Source of the DNA: Mesorhizobium neociceri
Lineage (GTDB): Bacteria > Pseudomonadota > Alphaproteobacteria > Rhizobiales > Rhizobiaceae
DNA length: 64,000 nucleotides
Assembly (NCBI RefSeq): GCF_013520985.1
Contig: NZ_JACDTY010000011.1
Location: forward strand, 1-64,000
Direction: 5' to 3'
This document shows positions 52,427 through 60,822 of the stretch, piece after piece; positions within the stretch are counted from its first letter, which is position 1; each line of letters opens with the position of its first letter. Below the pieces are notes generated by a model. It made no database searches and was not told the DNA's origin. It saw nothing but the letters and a program-made list of their open reading frames with translations. The position numbers and the translations under genes were made by a program.

Positions 52427-52538
52427 GACGGACCTCAGAGCAGTGGTCCGCATGGCGTAGCCGGCATTTCAGATCGGCAATTGGGCTCCGTTCAGCAGTT
52501 TGCGTGCAGCTTTTCGGCAGAAATGGCGATGCCGAGCC

Positions 52539-53021
52539 TTACCGTCTGAGATGGGCGAGCGGCACGTGGCCCGGGCCCTTGATGTTCTGCAGCACCAGTT
52601 GCGTGTGGACGTCGCGCACGCCGGCAAGCCGCATCAACCGGTGCATGACGAAGGCGTTGAGCTCGTCGACCGACGGCACCATCACATGCAGCAGGAAATC
52701 GTGCTCGCCGGTCATCGTCCAGCACGACGAGACCTCGTCCATGCGCTGCACGGCGGCGATGAAGGTTTCTGGCGAACCGTCGCTGTGGCTGGAGAGCCGC
52801 ACCTCGATGAACACCTCGACCATCAGGCCGACGGCGCGACGGCTGAGCACGGCGGCAAAGCCCTTGATGATGCCGGCCTCCTGCAGCGCCTCGAAGCGGC
52901 GGGCACACGGCGTCGTCGACAGGCCGATCTCCTGCGCCAGTTCGGAGACGGGCTTGCGCCCATCGCGCTGCAGCACATCCAGCATCTTGATCTCGAAATC
53001 ATCGAACTGAGGCATTTTCAC
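52539..53021 (-). CDS. Lrp/AsnC-family regulator
   Basis: The 160-residue protein has an AsnC winged helix (about residues 6-60; LQRDGRKPVSELAQEIGLSTTPCARRFEAL) and an effector RAM domain (about 75-150; EVFIEVRLSSHS). It is divergent from phhA across 133 bp, so aromatic amino acids are the probable effectors. An ATG two codons downstream is an equally good start. Confidence 0.93.
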   Translation of the reverse strand: MKMPQFDDFEIKMLDVLQRDGRKPVSELAQEIGLSTTPCARRFEALQEAGIIKGFAAVLSRRAVGLMVEVFIEVRLSSHSDGSPETFIAAVQRMDEVSSCWTMTGEHDFLLHVMVPSVDELNAFVMHRLMRLAGVRDVHTQLVLQNIKGPGHVPLAHLRR

Positions 53022-53154
53022 TCTCCTGAGGCAATTATTGAGGGAATATTATCTCGAATTGCCTGGTTGATCCATCATCAAAACCGATTTGCCTCGACAA
53101 ACCGGGCTAGCCTTTAGGCACGTCAGCCGTTGATGATTTGCAGGGAGAAGAACC

Positions 53155-53991
53155 ATGACGACGATGAGCGTTGCCGAGTATGCCCGCGACTGCGCGGCTC
53201 AAGGCCTGCGTGGCGACTATTCGGTCTGCCGTTCCGATTTCACCGTGGCGCAAGGCTACGGCTACAGCGCCGAGGAACAGGCGGTGTGGCGCACGCTGTG
53301 CGACCGCCAGACCAAGCTGACGCAGAAGCTGGCCCACCATTCCTATCTCGATGGCGTCGCCACGCTCGGCCTGCTCGACAAGATTCCGGATTTCGGCGCG
53401 GTCAGCGATAAGTTGCGCAAGCTCACCGGCTGGGAAATCGTCGCCGTGCCCGGTCTCATTCCGGCAGCGCCCTTTTTCGACCATCTCGCCAACCGGCGCT
53501 TTCCGGTGACCAACTGGCTGCGCACCAAGGAAGAACTCGACTACATCGTCGAACCCGACATGTTCCACGACTTCTTCGGCCATGTGCCCATCCTGACGCA
53601 GCCGGTGTTTGCCGATTTCATGCAGATGTATGGCGAGAAGGCCGAGAGCGTGATTGCGCTGGGCGGCGACGAGATGATCACCCGGCTCTATTGGTACACG
53701 GCCGAATACGGACTGATGCAGGAGAAGGGCCAGCCGCTGAAGGCGTTCGGCGCCGGGCTGATGTCGTCCTTTACCGAATTGCAGTTCGCCGTCGACAGCA
53801 AGGATGCGCACCACGTGCCCTTCGACCTCGAAACGGTGATGCGCACCGGCTACGAGATCGACAAGTTCCAGCGCGCCTATTTCGTACTGCCGTCTTTCGA
53901 CGTGCTACGCGACGCGTTCCGGACCGCCGATTTCAAGGCCATCGTCGCCCGCCGCAAAGGGCAGCCGGCGCTCGATCCGGCGACAGTCTAG
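53155..53991 (+). CDS. phhA: Phenylalanine 4-monooxygenase
   Basis: The 278-residue iron enzyme converts phenylalanine to tyrosine using a pterin cofactor. Iron ligands are visible as H138, H143 (MFHDFFGHVPIL) and E184 (YTAEYGL). Length matches bacterial PhhA, which lacks the regulatory domain of animal enzymes. The ATG at 53155 follows gggagaagaacc; an ATG at 53164 is possible. The partner phhB is not in the window. Likely regulator: the divergent Lrp gene. Confidence 0.96.
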   Translation: MTTMSVAEYARDCAAQGLRGDYSVCRSDFTVAQGYGYSAEEQAVWRTLCDRQTKLTQKLAHHSYLDGVATLGLLDKIPDFGAVSDKLRKLTGWEIVAVPGLIPAAPFFDHLANRRFPVTNWLRTKEELDYIVEPDMFHDFFGHVPILTQPVFADFMQMYGEKAESVIALGGDEMITRLYWYTAEYGLMQEKGQPLKAFGAGLMSSFTELQFAVDSKDAHHVPFDLETVMRTGYEIDKFQRAYFVLPSFDVLRDAFRTADFKAIVARRKGQPALDPATV

Positions 53992-54064
53992 TAAATCCGG
54001 CACCAGTGTTTAAGGCACGTCGCATGTCGACGCGACGCGCTTTAGACGCTTTGACCCCGACAGG

Positions 54065-54469
54065 CTATTGCATGGCAGACGGGTTCATCCACAGGAACTC
54101 CCAGACGTTTCCGTCTGGGTCTTCGATGTGGCGGTTGAACATGAAACCGAGATCCTGCGCTGGATTGGGATCAGCGCGGCCGCCTGCCGCCACGCCCTTC
54201 TCGATTACGGCATTGACCTCGTCCCTGCTGTCGGTGGTGAGCGCGATCAGCATCTGGCTGTCACGCTTGGGGTCGCCGATCTGCCGCGCTGTGAACTGGC
54301 TGTAATGCTGGTGCGTGAGCAACATGACACCAATGGAGTCTGAGAACATAATCGAGCTGGCCTGGTCGCTCGAGAACTGCGGATTCAGCGTGCCCCCGAT
54401 CGCGAGATAAAAGTTGGTCGCTGCCTGCAGATCGCGCACCGGCAGATTTATAAAGATCATCTTGGTCAT
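54065..54469 (-). CDS. VOC-family (glyoxalase-like) protein
   Basis: The 134-residue protein begins MTKMIFINLPVRDLQAATNFY and ends HIEDPDGNVWEFLWMNPSAM, typical of PhnB/lactoylglutathione-lyase-like extradiol-fold proteins in which both modules form one domain. It is divergent from a TetR gene and shares operator-like repeats with it. Substrate unknown. Confidence 0.88.
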   Translation of the reverse strand: MTKMIFINLPVRDLQAATNFYLAIGGTLNPQFSSDQASSIMFSDSIGVMLLTHQHYSQFTARQIGDPKRDSQMLIALTTDSRDEVNAVIEKGVAAGGRADPNPAQDLGFMFNRHIEDPDGNVWEFLWMNPSAMQ

Positions 54470-54495
54470 CGTTCTAAGCCTTGCCTTCGTTGACA

Positions 54496-54516
54496 GGTAC
54501 TAGTCAGTCCAGTACC
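54496..54516. promoter_or_regulatory. Operator-like inverted repeat between VOC and TetR genes
   Basis: ggtact (54496-54501) and agtacc (54511-54516) are exact reverse complements. A related copy (ggtaccgtctagtac) lies at 54541-54555, 16 bp before the TetR start. Two similar sites in a divergent promoter fit TetR autoregulation. Confidence 0.6.
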
Positions 54517-54571
54517 GTTTCATGGCTATCATGCAGGAACGGTACCGTCTAGTACTTGTTGAGGAGGTGCC

Positions 54572-55204
54572 ATGGGAAACGACGGTGAGACCAGATCAGC
54601 ACGCAAGGATCGTGAAATCATCCAAGCGGCCACGGCGGCGTTCATCGGCAAAGGCTATGATGGAACCAGCATGGAAGAAATCGCCACCAGGGCGGGAGCT
54701 TCCAAGCAGACCGTCTACAAGCATTTCACCGACAAGGAGACGCTGTTCGGCGAAGTCGTTCTGTCGACCGCTACACAAGCCAACGACATCATCGAGTCCG
54801 TGACGACGCTGCTTTCCGAGGCGAAGTTCATGGAGGGTGGCCTGCAGCTGCTTGCTCGACGTTTGATAGCGGTTCTCATGGATGAAGAGTTGTTGAAGCT
54901 GCGGCGCCTAATTATCGCCAACGCGGACCGAATGCCGCAGCTTGGCCGCAGCTGGTACGAAAAGGGCTTCGAGCGCATGCTTGGCTCAATGGCGTCCTGC
55001 TTTCAAAGGCTCACCAGTCGAGGACTGATACAAACCGGTGATCCCCATCTGGCAGCCAGCCATTTTTTTGGAATGCTTCTTTGGATCCCCATGAACGAAG
55101 CCATGTTCACGGGAAGCAACCGGCGTTCCAAGGCCGAACTTGAACGACACGCGGATGCCTCGGTGGAGGCGTTTCTTGCCGCCTATGGGGTCCAGCCGAA
55201 ATAG
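54572..55204 (+). CDS. TetR/AcrR-family transcriptional regulator
   Basis: The 210-residue protein has a TetR helix-turn-helix (about residues 14-60; GYDGTSMEEIATRAGASKQTVYKHFTDKETLF) and an AefR-like C-terminal domain. A strong gaggaggtgcc site precedes the ATG. It probably controls the divergent VOC gene and itself through the paired repeats. Confidence 0.92.
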   Translation: MGNDGETRSARKDREIIQAATAAFIGKGYDGTSMEEIATRAGASKQTVYKHFTDKETLFGEVVLSTATQANDIIESVTTLLSEAKFMEGGLQLLARRLIAVLMDEELLKLRRLIIANADRMPQLGRSWYEKGFERMLGSMASCFQRLTSRGLIQTGDPHLAASHFFGMLLWIPMNEAMFTGSNRRSKAELERHADASVEAFLAAYGVQPK

Positions 55205-55253
55205 TCTCGTCCCTGCCGGCATATGCAGTGACACCGCAAACACATAGGCATCC

Positions 55254-55751
55254 CTATCGCCCGGGGGTGTCCGGCCCCTCGGCCTTCAGCCGCGCCAGCT
55301 GGTCGCGTTGCAGGTCGAGTGCGGCGTGGACGAAGCGCGATATGGTGGCCAGTTCCGCGTCGCTGAAGGTAGCGACGACTTTTTCGCCTTCGCGCGCGAT
55401 GGCGCCGTAGTAGCGCGCCGACAGGTCGCGTGTCGCGTCGGTCGCCTCTATCACCACTTTGCGCCGGTCCTCGAGACTGCGCGTGCGGGTCAGGTAGCCG
55501 CGCGCCTCCAGCCGGTCGATCAGCGCGGTGACGGCGGCCGGTGTCAGGCCGGTTACGGTGGCTATGGCGCCGGCCGATTGCGGGCCACCGTAGAGCAGCC
55601 CGATGCAATGGCGTTCGGCCATGTTCAGCCCAAGCTTTGCCCCGACCGCTTCGTCATAGGCCTGCGTGGCGTCCTGCCATTGCATGATGGCCAGGCCGAT
55701 GGCCGTCGTCATGTCCTCGCGATTCCGGCTTGACGAATTTATTTTGATCAT
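55254..55751 (-). CDS. MarR-family transcriptional regulator
   Basis: The 165-residue protein has the MarR winged helix (about residues 55-110; SAGAIATVTGLTPAAVTALIDRLEARGYLTRTRS) flanked by dimerisation helices. The start may be the ATG at 55751 or an internal one at 55712 (MTTAIG). Upstream lies a perfect gtctaa/ttagac palindrome (55766-55780), and on the other side a 55-residue membrane protein and a decayed monooxygenase, which were probably its targets. Confidence 0.9.
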   Translation of the reverse strand: MIKINSSSRNREDMTTAIGLAIMQWQDATQAYDEAVGAKLGLNMAERHCIGLLYGGPQSAGAIATVTGLTPAAVTALIDRLEARGYLTRTRSLEDRRKVVIEATDATRDLSARYYGAIAREGEKVVATFSDAELATISRFVHAALDLQRDQLARLKAEGPDTPGR

Positions 55752-55765
55752 CTAACTATCAATCT

Positions 55766-55780
55766 GTCTAACATTTAGAC
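55766..55780. promoter_or_regulatory. MarR-type palindromic operator
   Basis: gtctaa (55766-55771) and ttagac (55775-55780) pair exactly around cat, 15 bp upstream of the MarR start and 67 bp before the small membrane gene. A half-site-like tctaac at 55751-55756 adds to it. Confidence 0.65.
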
Positions 55781-55846
55781 CATTGCATCAATATGCGGCT
55801 CTGGTTCCGACATAGCAAGAGCCTGCCGCCAGAGAAGGAGTGAAAA

Positions 55847-56014
55847 ATGAGCTTGATTCAACAGCGTGCGCCGCTCTCCCACGAGGAAGAGTACAAATAC
55901 GCCGAGATGGCGATGAAATGGTACGGCTGGGGCTCGCCCATCGGCCTCGGCATCCTGCTGGTGGCGCTGGCCGCAGCGGCCGTGCTGGTGCGCATCGCCG
56001 TCTACGGCTTGTAA
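55847..56014 (+). CDS. Small single-span membrane protein
   Basis: The 55-residue product (MSLIQQRAPLSHEEEYKYAE...) has a charged N-terminal half and one hydrophobic helix (about residues 31-51, SPIGLGILLVALAAAAVLVRI). The gene has an excellent gagaaggagtgaaaa ribosome-binding site and is probably real although very short. It lies 17 bp before the decayed FAD monooxygenase; the small protein may once have been its membrane partner. Family not recognised. Confidence 0.7.
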   Translation: MSLIQQRAPLSHEEEYKYAEMAMKWYGWGSPIGLGILLVALAAAAVLVRIAVYGL

Positions 56015-56031
56015 GAACAGGACCTGTAACG

Positions 56032-56276
56032 ATGGTGTCCTCTGCAACGGAAACATTGCCGGTCGCCATCATCGGCGCCCGCGTCGCGGGATTGGCGCTC
56101 GCCGACCTGCTGCGCCGGCAGGGCTTGGCGTCATCCTGTTTGAGACGCGGCCGCGGGAAGCGCTGAGCGAAGGCGCCTTCCTGACGCTGACGCCCAACGA
56201 CATCAACGCGCTGCGGGCGCTGGGTCTTTGCGAGCGCATTGCAGCACTCGGCCCGCTCGAGCGGCCGTCGATCTGA
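56032..56276 (+). pseudogene. FAD-dependent monooxygenase, 5' remnant
   Basis: The frame begins MVSSATETLPVAIIGARVAGLALADLLRRQGL, an FAD-binding Rossmann start. The usual GxGxxG is changed (GARVAG). One missing base near 56127 shifts the frame; the continuation ILFETRPREALSEGAFLTLTPNDINALRALGL is in another frame and stops after about 40 more codons. The rest (about 300 codons) is absent. Three lesions make loss of function certain. Confidence 0.8.
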
Positions 56277-56297
56277 TCGGTGTAGCGGGAGGTCGAA

Positions 56298-57737
56298 TTA
56301 GACGCCGACCACTTTGCTCAGATGGTCGCCGAGCCGGCAGGCAAGCGCGGTGATCGTCGTCGTCGGGTTGCATTCGCCCGAGGTGCAGAACACCGAGGAG
56401 CCGCCGACATAGAGATTGTCCATGCCGTGCACCTTGCAGTTGGCGTCGACGACGCTTTTGGTCACATCCGTGCCCATGCGCGTGCCACCCATATGATGGT
56501 GGCCGGCCAGTTCCTCATCGGTCGGATAGTCCTGGCCATTGGCAAGCCAGTCCATAATGCGGACGCGGCCGAGGTCCTTCTCGATCAGCGTCGTTCCGAA
56601 CAGTTTGAGCCCCTCAAGAATGGTGCGGCGCTCCAGCGGCAACTTTTTCCAGTGCAGCTCGATGCGCGGCACGCCGGCATGGTCGACATCGGTCTTCGAC
56701 AATTCGATCTGGTTCGAAGCCAGCGGCGCCTGTTCCCAGGCGACATAAAGCTGGGCCGCACAGCGCAGGTTCTGGCTGAGCTGATAGGCCACCCATTCGG
56801 CGGCGTCGGGCGCGGTGCAGGCGAGGTCGGCAATCAGGCTCTTGACGCCGGCATAGGGCGTCTCGATCAGCCTGATGCCGAAATTCATGATCTGCAGGCG
56901 CTCCATGGCGGCAAGCGTCGGCGAGAAGAAGGCTTCGTTGACGGCATCGACCTCGAACTCGCTGTAGTCGGCCAGGATGGCATTGCCGCCCTCGAAGGTC
57001 GGATGTTCCATCCAGTAGCGGCCAAGCGCCGTGGCGTTCGGCACCACGCCACCGTTCGAGCGCTGGTTCGACCACAGAAGCAGCCGCGAATTCTCCAGCC
57101 CGCCGGTGCAGACGATGAAATAATCGGCGCTGAAGGCGCCGGCATCCTTGCCGTTCGACCACAACCTGGCGCCGGTAACCTTCTTGCCGTCGCCGGCGAG
57201 TTCGGTGGCATAGGTGTTGAGCACGAGGGCGATGTTCTTGCTCTTGTCGAGTTCGTCGGCGAATTTCTCGCCAAAGCGCACGGCCGGGCTCTTGATCAGC
57301 TGCACCCAGCGTATGTCGTCCGAAATCGGCACATCGGGCCGGAAGTCGGGAAGCTCGAGAATGTCGTGCACCTCGGGCAGAAAGGGCTCGATGTCGGCGC
57401 GGCTGATCGGCCAGCCGGTGTCCGGCGCCCAGGTCTTGGGCTCGAAATCCTGCTTGTCGAGCACCCGGCACCAGCCCGCCCAGTGGTTCGACGATCCACC
57501 CATGAAGCGCAGCCGGGTGATGTCGAGGTCGAAATAGGGATCGCCGACCGTCGTGCCGCGATAGAACTCCTGCGATTCGTCGCTGAATTCGCGCGAGCCG
57601 GCTTCAAGCACCACGACCGGAATACCGGCGGCCCCAAGCTTCCTGGCGATGGTGGTGCCGGCAGGCCCGGAGCCGAGGATGCAGACCTTGGGTTTGAAAT
57701 CCGAGGCGCGATACGCCTCGTAGCTGTCGAAGATCAT
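56298..57737 (-). CDS. GMC-family oxidoreductase
   Basis: The 479-residue flavoprotein has FAD-binding GSGPAGTTIARKLGAAGI (about residues 22-39), FMGGSSNHWAGW (FAD pyrophosphate/isoalloxazine region), and the C-terminal pair HHHMGGTRMG ... SGECNPTTTITALACR that carries the active-site His and Asn-like residues. It resembles the large subunit of membrane gluconate/fructose dehydrogenases. A 56-residue Tat-like protein is encoded just upstream with overlapping codons. No cytochrome subunit is present. Confidence 0.9.
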   Translation of the reverse strand: MIFDSYEAYRASDFKPKVCILGSGPAGTTIARKLGAAGIPVVVLEAGSREFSDESQEFYRGTTVGDPYFDLDITRLRFMGGSSNHWAGWCRVLDKQDFEPKTWAPDTGWPISRADIEPFLPEVHDILELPDFRPDVPISDDIRWVQLIKSPAVRFGEKFADELDKSKNIALVLNTYATELAGDGKKVTGARLWSNGKDAGAFSADYFIVCTGGLENSRLLLWSNQRSNGGVVPNATALGRYWMEHPTFEGGNAILADYSEFEVDAVNEAFFSPTLAAMERLQIMNFGIRLIETPYAGVKSLIADLACTAPDAAEWVAYQLSQNLRCAAQLYVAWEQAPLASNQIELSKTDVDHAGVPRIELHWKKLPLERRTILEGLKLFGTTLIEKDLGRVRIMDWLANGQDYPTDEELAGHHHMGGTRMGTDVTKSVVDANCKVHGMDNLYVGGSSVFCTSGECNPTTTITALACRLGDHLSKVVGV

Positions 57738-57904
57738 GCCAGGTCGCTCCGCTTCAGGACCCAGCCATTGACCACGACGATCTCGTCGGGGTCGGCATCG
57801 GGGCGGTCGCTGTCAGGCAGCTTGCGAAACAACTGTAGCGCCGGCATCGCAATCAGCGCCTGCATGATGGCGCGGCGCGATATTTTCTTGATGAAGAAAC
57901 TCAT
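57734..57904 (-). CDS. Small Tat-signal-like partner protein
   Basis: The 56-residue product has SRRAIMQALIAMPALQL, a twin-arginine/hydrophobic start (about residues 9-26), and a short polar tail (PDADPDEIVVVNGWVLKRSDLA). Its stop overlaps the GMC start (ATGA), so the two are translated together. It could be a reduced version of the Tat-bearing small subunit that carries such dehydrogenases across the membrane. Inferred only from size, signal and context. Confidence 0.6.
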   Translation of the reverse strand: MSFFIKKISRRAIMQALIAMPALQLFRKLPDSDRPDADPDEIVVVNGWVLKRSDLA

Positions 57905-58082
57905 GACACGTCTCTCGATGGGGGCTTCGATCCACGCATGGCGTTCCCTGAACGGCACACGTGCCGGCCAGACAGGCCATTTCCGTGCCAGTCCTAGCCG
58001 GTAAACGGCTTACAACCGGGTAAACGGCGTGGTTGCGTGAAAAACAATGTTAGCAAATCCTTAGCAAGCATAGGCGGGCGCC

Positions 58083-58844
58083 TCAGGCGGCTTCGGAAAT
58101 GTCCCGGTCCAGGATCGATAAATTGCGGCCACGGTGCTTGGCCTCGTAAAGTCGGAGGTCGGCAGCGCGCATCAGTTCCGAAACATTGGCATCCTCACCG
58201 CAAGTGATGCCGCCAATGCTGACGGTCAGCGGCACCGTGCGCTCGTCGACCGGGCGGAAGCGGATCAGCTCGACTTCGCGGCGAATGCGCTCGGCAACGC
58301 GCCTCGCCTCCGCGCCGGTGGCGCCGACCAGGAAGGCGCCGAACTCCTCGCCGCCGATGCGGCCGAGCACGTCGCCGCTGCGCACGCCGCGCTCGATGGC
58401 GCTGGCGATCAGCAGCAGCGCGTCATCGCCGGTCAGATGGCCAAAACTGTCGTTGATCGCCTTGAAATGGTCGGCGTCGATGATCAGCAGCGCGCCGCGA
58501 TCGGATTTGCGCCGAGAGCCGTCGAGCGCGGCAAAGAAACTCTCGCGGTTGAGCATGCCTGTCATGTCGTCGCGGCTCGCCTTCTCCGACAGACGCCGGT
58601 GCGCGGCGGCGAGCTGGGCATGCGCGCGGGCAAGGTCGCGATGCGCGCCTTTCAGCCTGTCGCTCTGCCAGAAGGTGCTGGCGCAGGCGATCCAGGCGAG
58701 CGCCAGCGGGCACACCGTCGACGTCAGCCAGATGGTGCGAGTGACCGGAAAACCCATGGCCGGAACGATAATCAGCGTCAGCAAAAGCGAGACGGCTACC
58801 GAGCCGAACGCGACGGCGGCGGACTTTAAAAGTATGCGACTCAT
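58083..58844 (-). CDS. Membrane GGDEF diguanylate cyclase
   Basis: The 253-residue protein has two membrane helices (about residues 8-31 and 37-58), a coiled linker (about 62-88), and a GGDEF domain (about 92-250). The active-site GGEEF is at 164-168 and an inhibitory RxxD site (RSGD, 155-158) lies five residues before it, so the enzyme should make c-di-GMP and be feedback-inhibited. No EAL domain. It stands alone. Confidence 0.93.
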   Translation of the reverse strand: MSRILLKSAAVAFGSVAVSLLLTLIIVPAMGFPVTRTIWLTSTVCPLALAWIACASTFWQSDRLKGAHRDLARAHAQLAAAHRRLSEKASRDDMTGMLNRESFFAALDGSRRKSDRGALLIIDADHFKAINDSFGHLTGDDALLLIASAIERGVRSGDVLGRIGGEEFGAFLVGATGAEARRVAERIRREVELIRFRPVDERTVPLTVSIGGITCGEDANVSELMRAADLRLYEAKHRGRNLSILDRDISEAA

Positions 58845-59019
58845 CGCGGGCTCCCACTGAACCGTCTCTGTGCCAGCAAGCCCTGAAGGCCACCTTTCGG
58901 GGATGGCTAAAATTTGAATGGAGAGGCCATTTTTACAACTCTAGATGCGTATAGGTTGTGGATAAGTCCAGCCGCAGAAAGGGGTTCGAACGGCAGATAT
59001 TTCGTGCCATAAGGACGCC

Positions 59020-59739
59020 ATGACCACGTCGCCCGATCCCGCCCGCTTCGCCCATGTCACCGACTGGGTGTTCGACCTCGACAACACGCTCTATCCGCAC
59101 CATTCGAATCTGTTTTCGCAGATCGACGTCAAGATGACGGCCTATGTCGGAGAATTGCTGACGCTGCCGCGCGAGGAGGCGCGCAAGCTGCAGAAGGAAC
59201 TCTACCTGGAATATGGCACGACGCTGAACGGGCTGATGACGCGCCACGGCATCGACCCCGACGACTTCCTCGAAAAGGTGCACGACATCGACTATTCGTG
59301 GCTGGTGCCCGATCCGGTGCTGGGCACCGCCATCCGCCAGCTTCCCGGGCGCAAGTTCATCTTCACCAATGGCGACCGCAGGCATGCCGAGCGGACCGCG
59401 CGCCAGCTCGGCATACTCGACCATTTCGATGACATTTTCGATATCGTCGCCGCCGGGCTGAACCCCAAGCCGGCGCGCCAGACCTATGAGAAGTTTGCCG
59501 AACTGCACGCCGTCACCGGCCACAATGCAGTGATGTTCGAGGATCTCGCCCGCAATCTGGAGGTGCCGAAATCGCTCGGCATGACCACAGTGCTGGTGGT
59601 GCCGCGCAATTTCGAGCCGACCTTTGCCGAGATCTGGGAACGCGACCCGGCCAATGAGGACGACGTCGATTTCGTCACCGACGACCTTGCGACGTTTCTC
59701 ACGGCGATTGTGGAGGGGGTAGAGGAATTGAAGAACTGA
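59020..59739 (+). CDS. HAD-family pyrimidine 5'-nucleotidase
   Basis: The 239-residue protein has the SDT1/pyrimidine-nucleotidase-type HAD start (WVFDLDNTLYP with nucleophile D19 and acid/base D21), TNGDRRHAE (motif II), and MFEDLARNL (motif IV) after a helical cap. It probably dephosphorylates UMP/CMP-type nucleotides. In rhizobia it lies between argB and dapD, as here. The final codons (EELKN) and stop fall inside the repeat at 59723-59828. An aagga site precedes the ATG. Confidence 0.92.
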   Translation: MTTSPDPARFAHVTDWVFDLDNTLYPHHSNLFSQIDVKMTAYVGELLTLPREEARKLQKELYLEYGTTLNGLMTRHGIDPDDFLEKVHDIDYSWLVPDPVLGTAIRQLPGRKFIFTNGDRRHAERTARQLGILDHFDDIFDIVAAGLNPKPARQTYEKFAELHAVTGHNAVMFEDLARNLEVPKSLGMTTVLVVPRNFEPTFAEIWERDPANEDDVDFVTDDLATFLTAIVEGVEELKN

Positions 59740-59828
59740 GGAATTGAAGAACTGGGGAACGGAGGAAGGATCCGGACCCCCTTTTTCTTCAGTTCTTCAG
59801 TTCTTCAGTTCCTCAATTCCCCAGTTCC
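59723..59828. terminator. Bidirectional hairpin made of a short repeat
   Basis: The left arm (ggaattgaagaactgagg...) and the right arm (cttcagttcttcagttcttc...) are reverse complements built from an 8-9-bp unit (gaactgaa/gaattgaa). A C-rich/T-rich turn (ccccctttttctt) separates them. It lies between the convergent nucleotidase and LOG genes and can stop both. The left arm begins inside the nucleotidase coding region. Confidence 0.75.
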
Positions 59829-59832
59829 CACC

Positions 59833-60678
59833 CTATTCCCCTAACTTATAGAACCGGCTGATGATGCCCCAGGCCTCGTCGGCGGTGTCGACGAAGTCGA
59901 TGATGTCCTGGTCGCCGGGCGTGATGGTCCCTTGTTCCGCCAGGAAATCGAGATCGATCGCCCTTTTCCAAAAGGCCTTGCCGAACAGGATCACCGGGAC
60001 GCGTTCCATGCGGCCGGTCTGGATCAGGGTCAGCGTCTCGAAGAATTCGTCCATGGTGCCAAAGCCACCCGGAAACACCGCGACAGCCTTGGCGCGCATG
60101 ACGAAATGCATCTTGCGGATGGCGAAATAGTGGAAGTTGAAGCACAGCTCCGGTGTCACATAGGCGTTCGGCGCCTGCTCGTGCGGCAGGACGATGTTGA
60201 GGCCGATCGACGGCGCACCGACATCGTCGGCGCCACGATTGCCCGCTTCCATGACGCCTGGCCCGCCACCGGTGACGACGACGAATTCACGGTAATAGGA
60301 CGTGGCTGACTGCTGCGAGCAGAGGCGGGCGAATTTGCGCGCCTCCTCGTAATATTTGCTGTTGTGCTCGAGGTTCTTCTTCTGCGTCTCGTTCTTGGCC
60401 GCCCAGGCCTCGCCGCCGGGCTCGGGAATGCGCGCGCCGCCGAACAGGATCACCGTCGAGCGGATGCCGCGTTCGGCAAGGATCATTTCGGGCTTCAACA
60501 GTTCCAGCTGCAAGCGCACCGCGCGCAATTCGCGGCGCGTCATGAAGTCGGGATCGTTCCAGGCGAGACGATAGGTGTCGGCGCGCGTCTGCGGCGTATC
60601 GGGCACGCTTTTCGAGCGCTCCAGATCCTCGTCCGAATGTGGCAGCGGCGTCCATCCCGCCTTTTCCATAGGAGTCAT
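59833..60678 (-). CDS. LOG-family Rossmann-fold protein (TIGR00730-like)
   Basis: The 281-residue protein has the lysine-decarboxylase-like/LOG signature PGGFGTMDEFFETLTLIQTGR (near residue 205) and GGGPGVMEAGNRGA. Members hydrolyse nucleotide 5'-monophosphates (cytokinin-activating or AMP nucleosidase activities). A longer N-terminal region (about 70 residues) than plant-type LOG is present, as in many rhizobial members. Start uncertain: ATG 60678 or TTG 60696. Divergent from dapD. Confidence 0.88.
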   Translation of the reverse strand: MTPMEKAGWTPLPHSDEDLERSKSVPDTPQTRADTYRLAWNDPDFMTRRELRAVRLQLELLKPEMILAERGIRSTVILFGGARIPEPGGEAWAAKNETQKKNLEHNSKYYEEARKFARLCSQQSATSYYREFVVVTGGGPGVMEAGNRGADDVGAPSIGLNIVLPHEQAPNAYVTPELCFNFHYFAIRKMHFVMRAKAVAVFPGGFGTMDEFFETLTLIQTGRMERVPVILFGKAFWKRAIDLDFLAEQGTITPGDQDIIDFVDTADEAWGIISRFYKLGE

Positions 60679-60780
60679 ATGCTTTACCCGTCCCAACAGT
60701 TCACTTGCGCCGTCCCATGGCGCACGCGCGATTGACCCCCAATACGCCTTAACATAGGGTCCGCGCGATTTTCAAAACAG

Positions 60781-60800
60781 GTTAAGGCGATGGCCTTAAC
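60781..60800. promoter_or_regulatory. Perfect inverted repeat upstream of dapD
   Basis: gttaaggc (60781-60788) and gccttaac (60793-60800) pair exactly around gatg, 22 bp before the dapD start; a third half-site (gccttaac) lies at about 60747-60754. Operator or leader hairpin. Confidence 0.5.
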
Positions 60801-60822
60801 AGCGCGGTAACGGAGCGAAATC

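Noticed and set aside
58957..58965. DnaA-box-like tgtggataa upstream of the nucleotidase
   Set aside because: A single exact 9-mer is expected by chance about once in a window of this size and there is no cluster or A/T-rich unwinding region.
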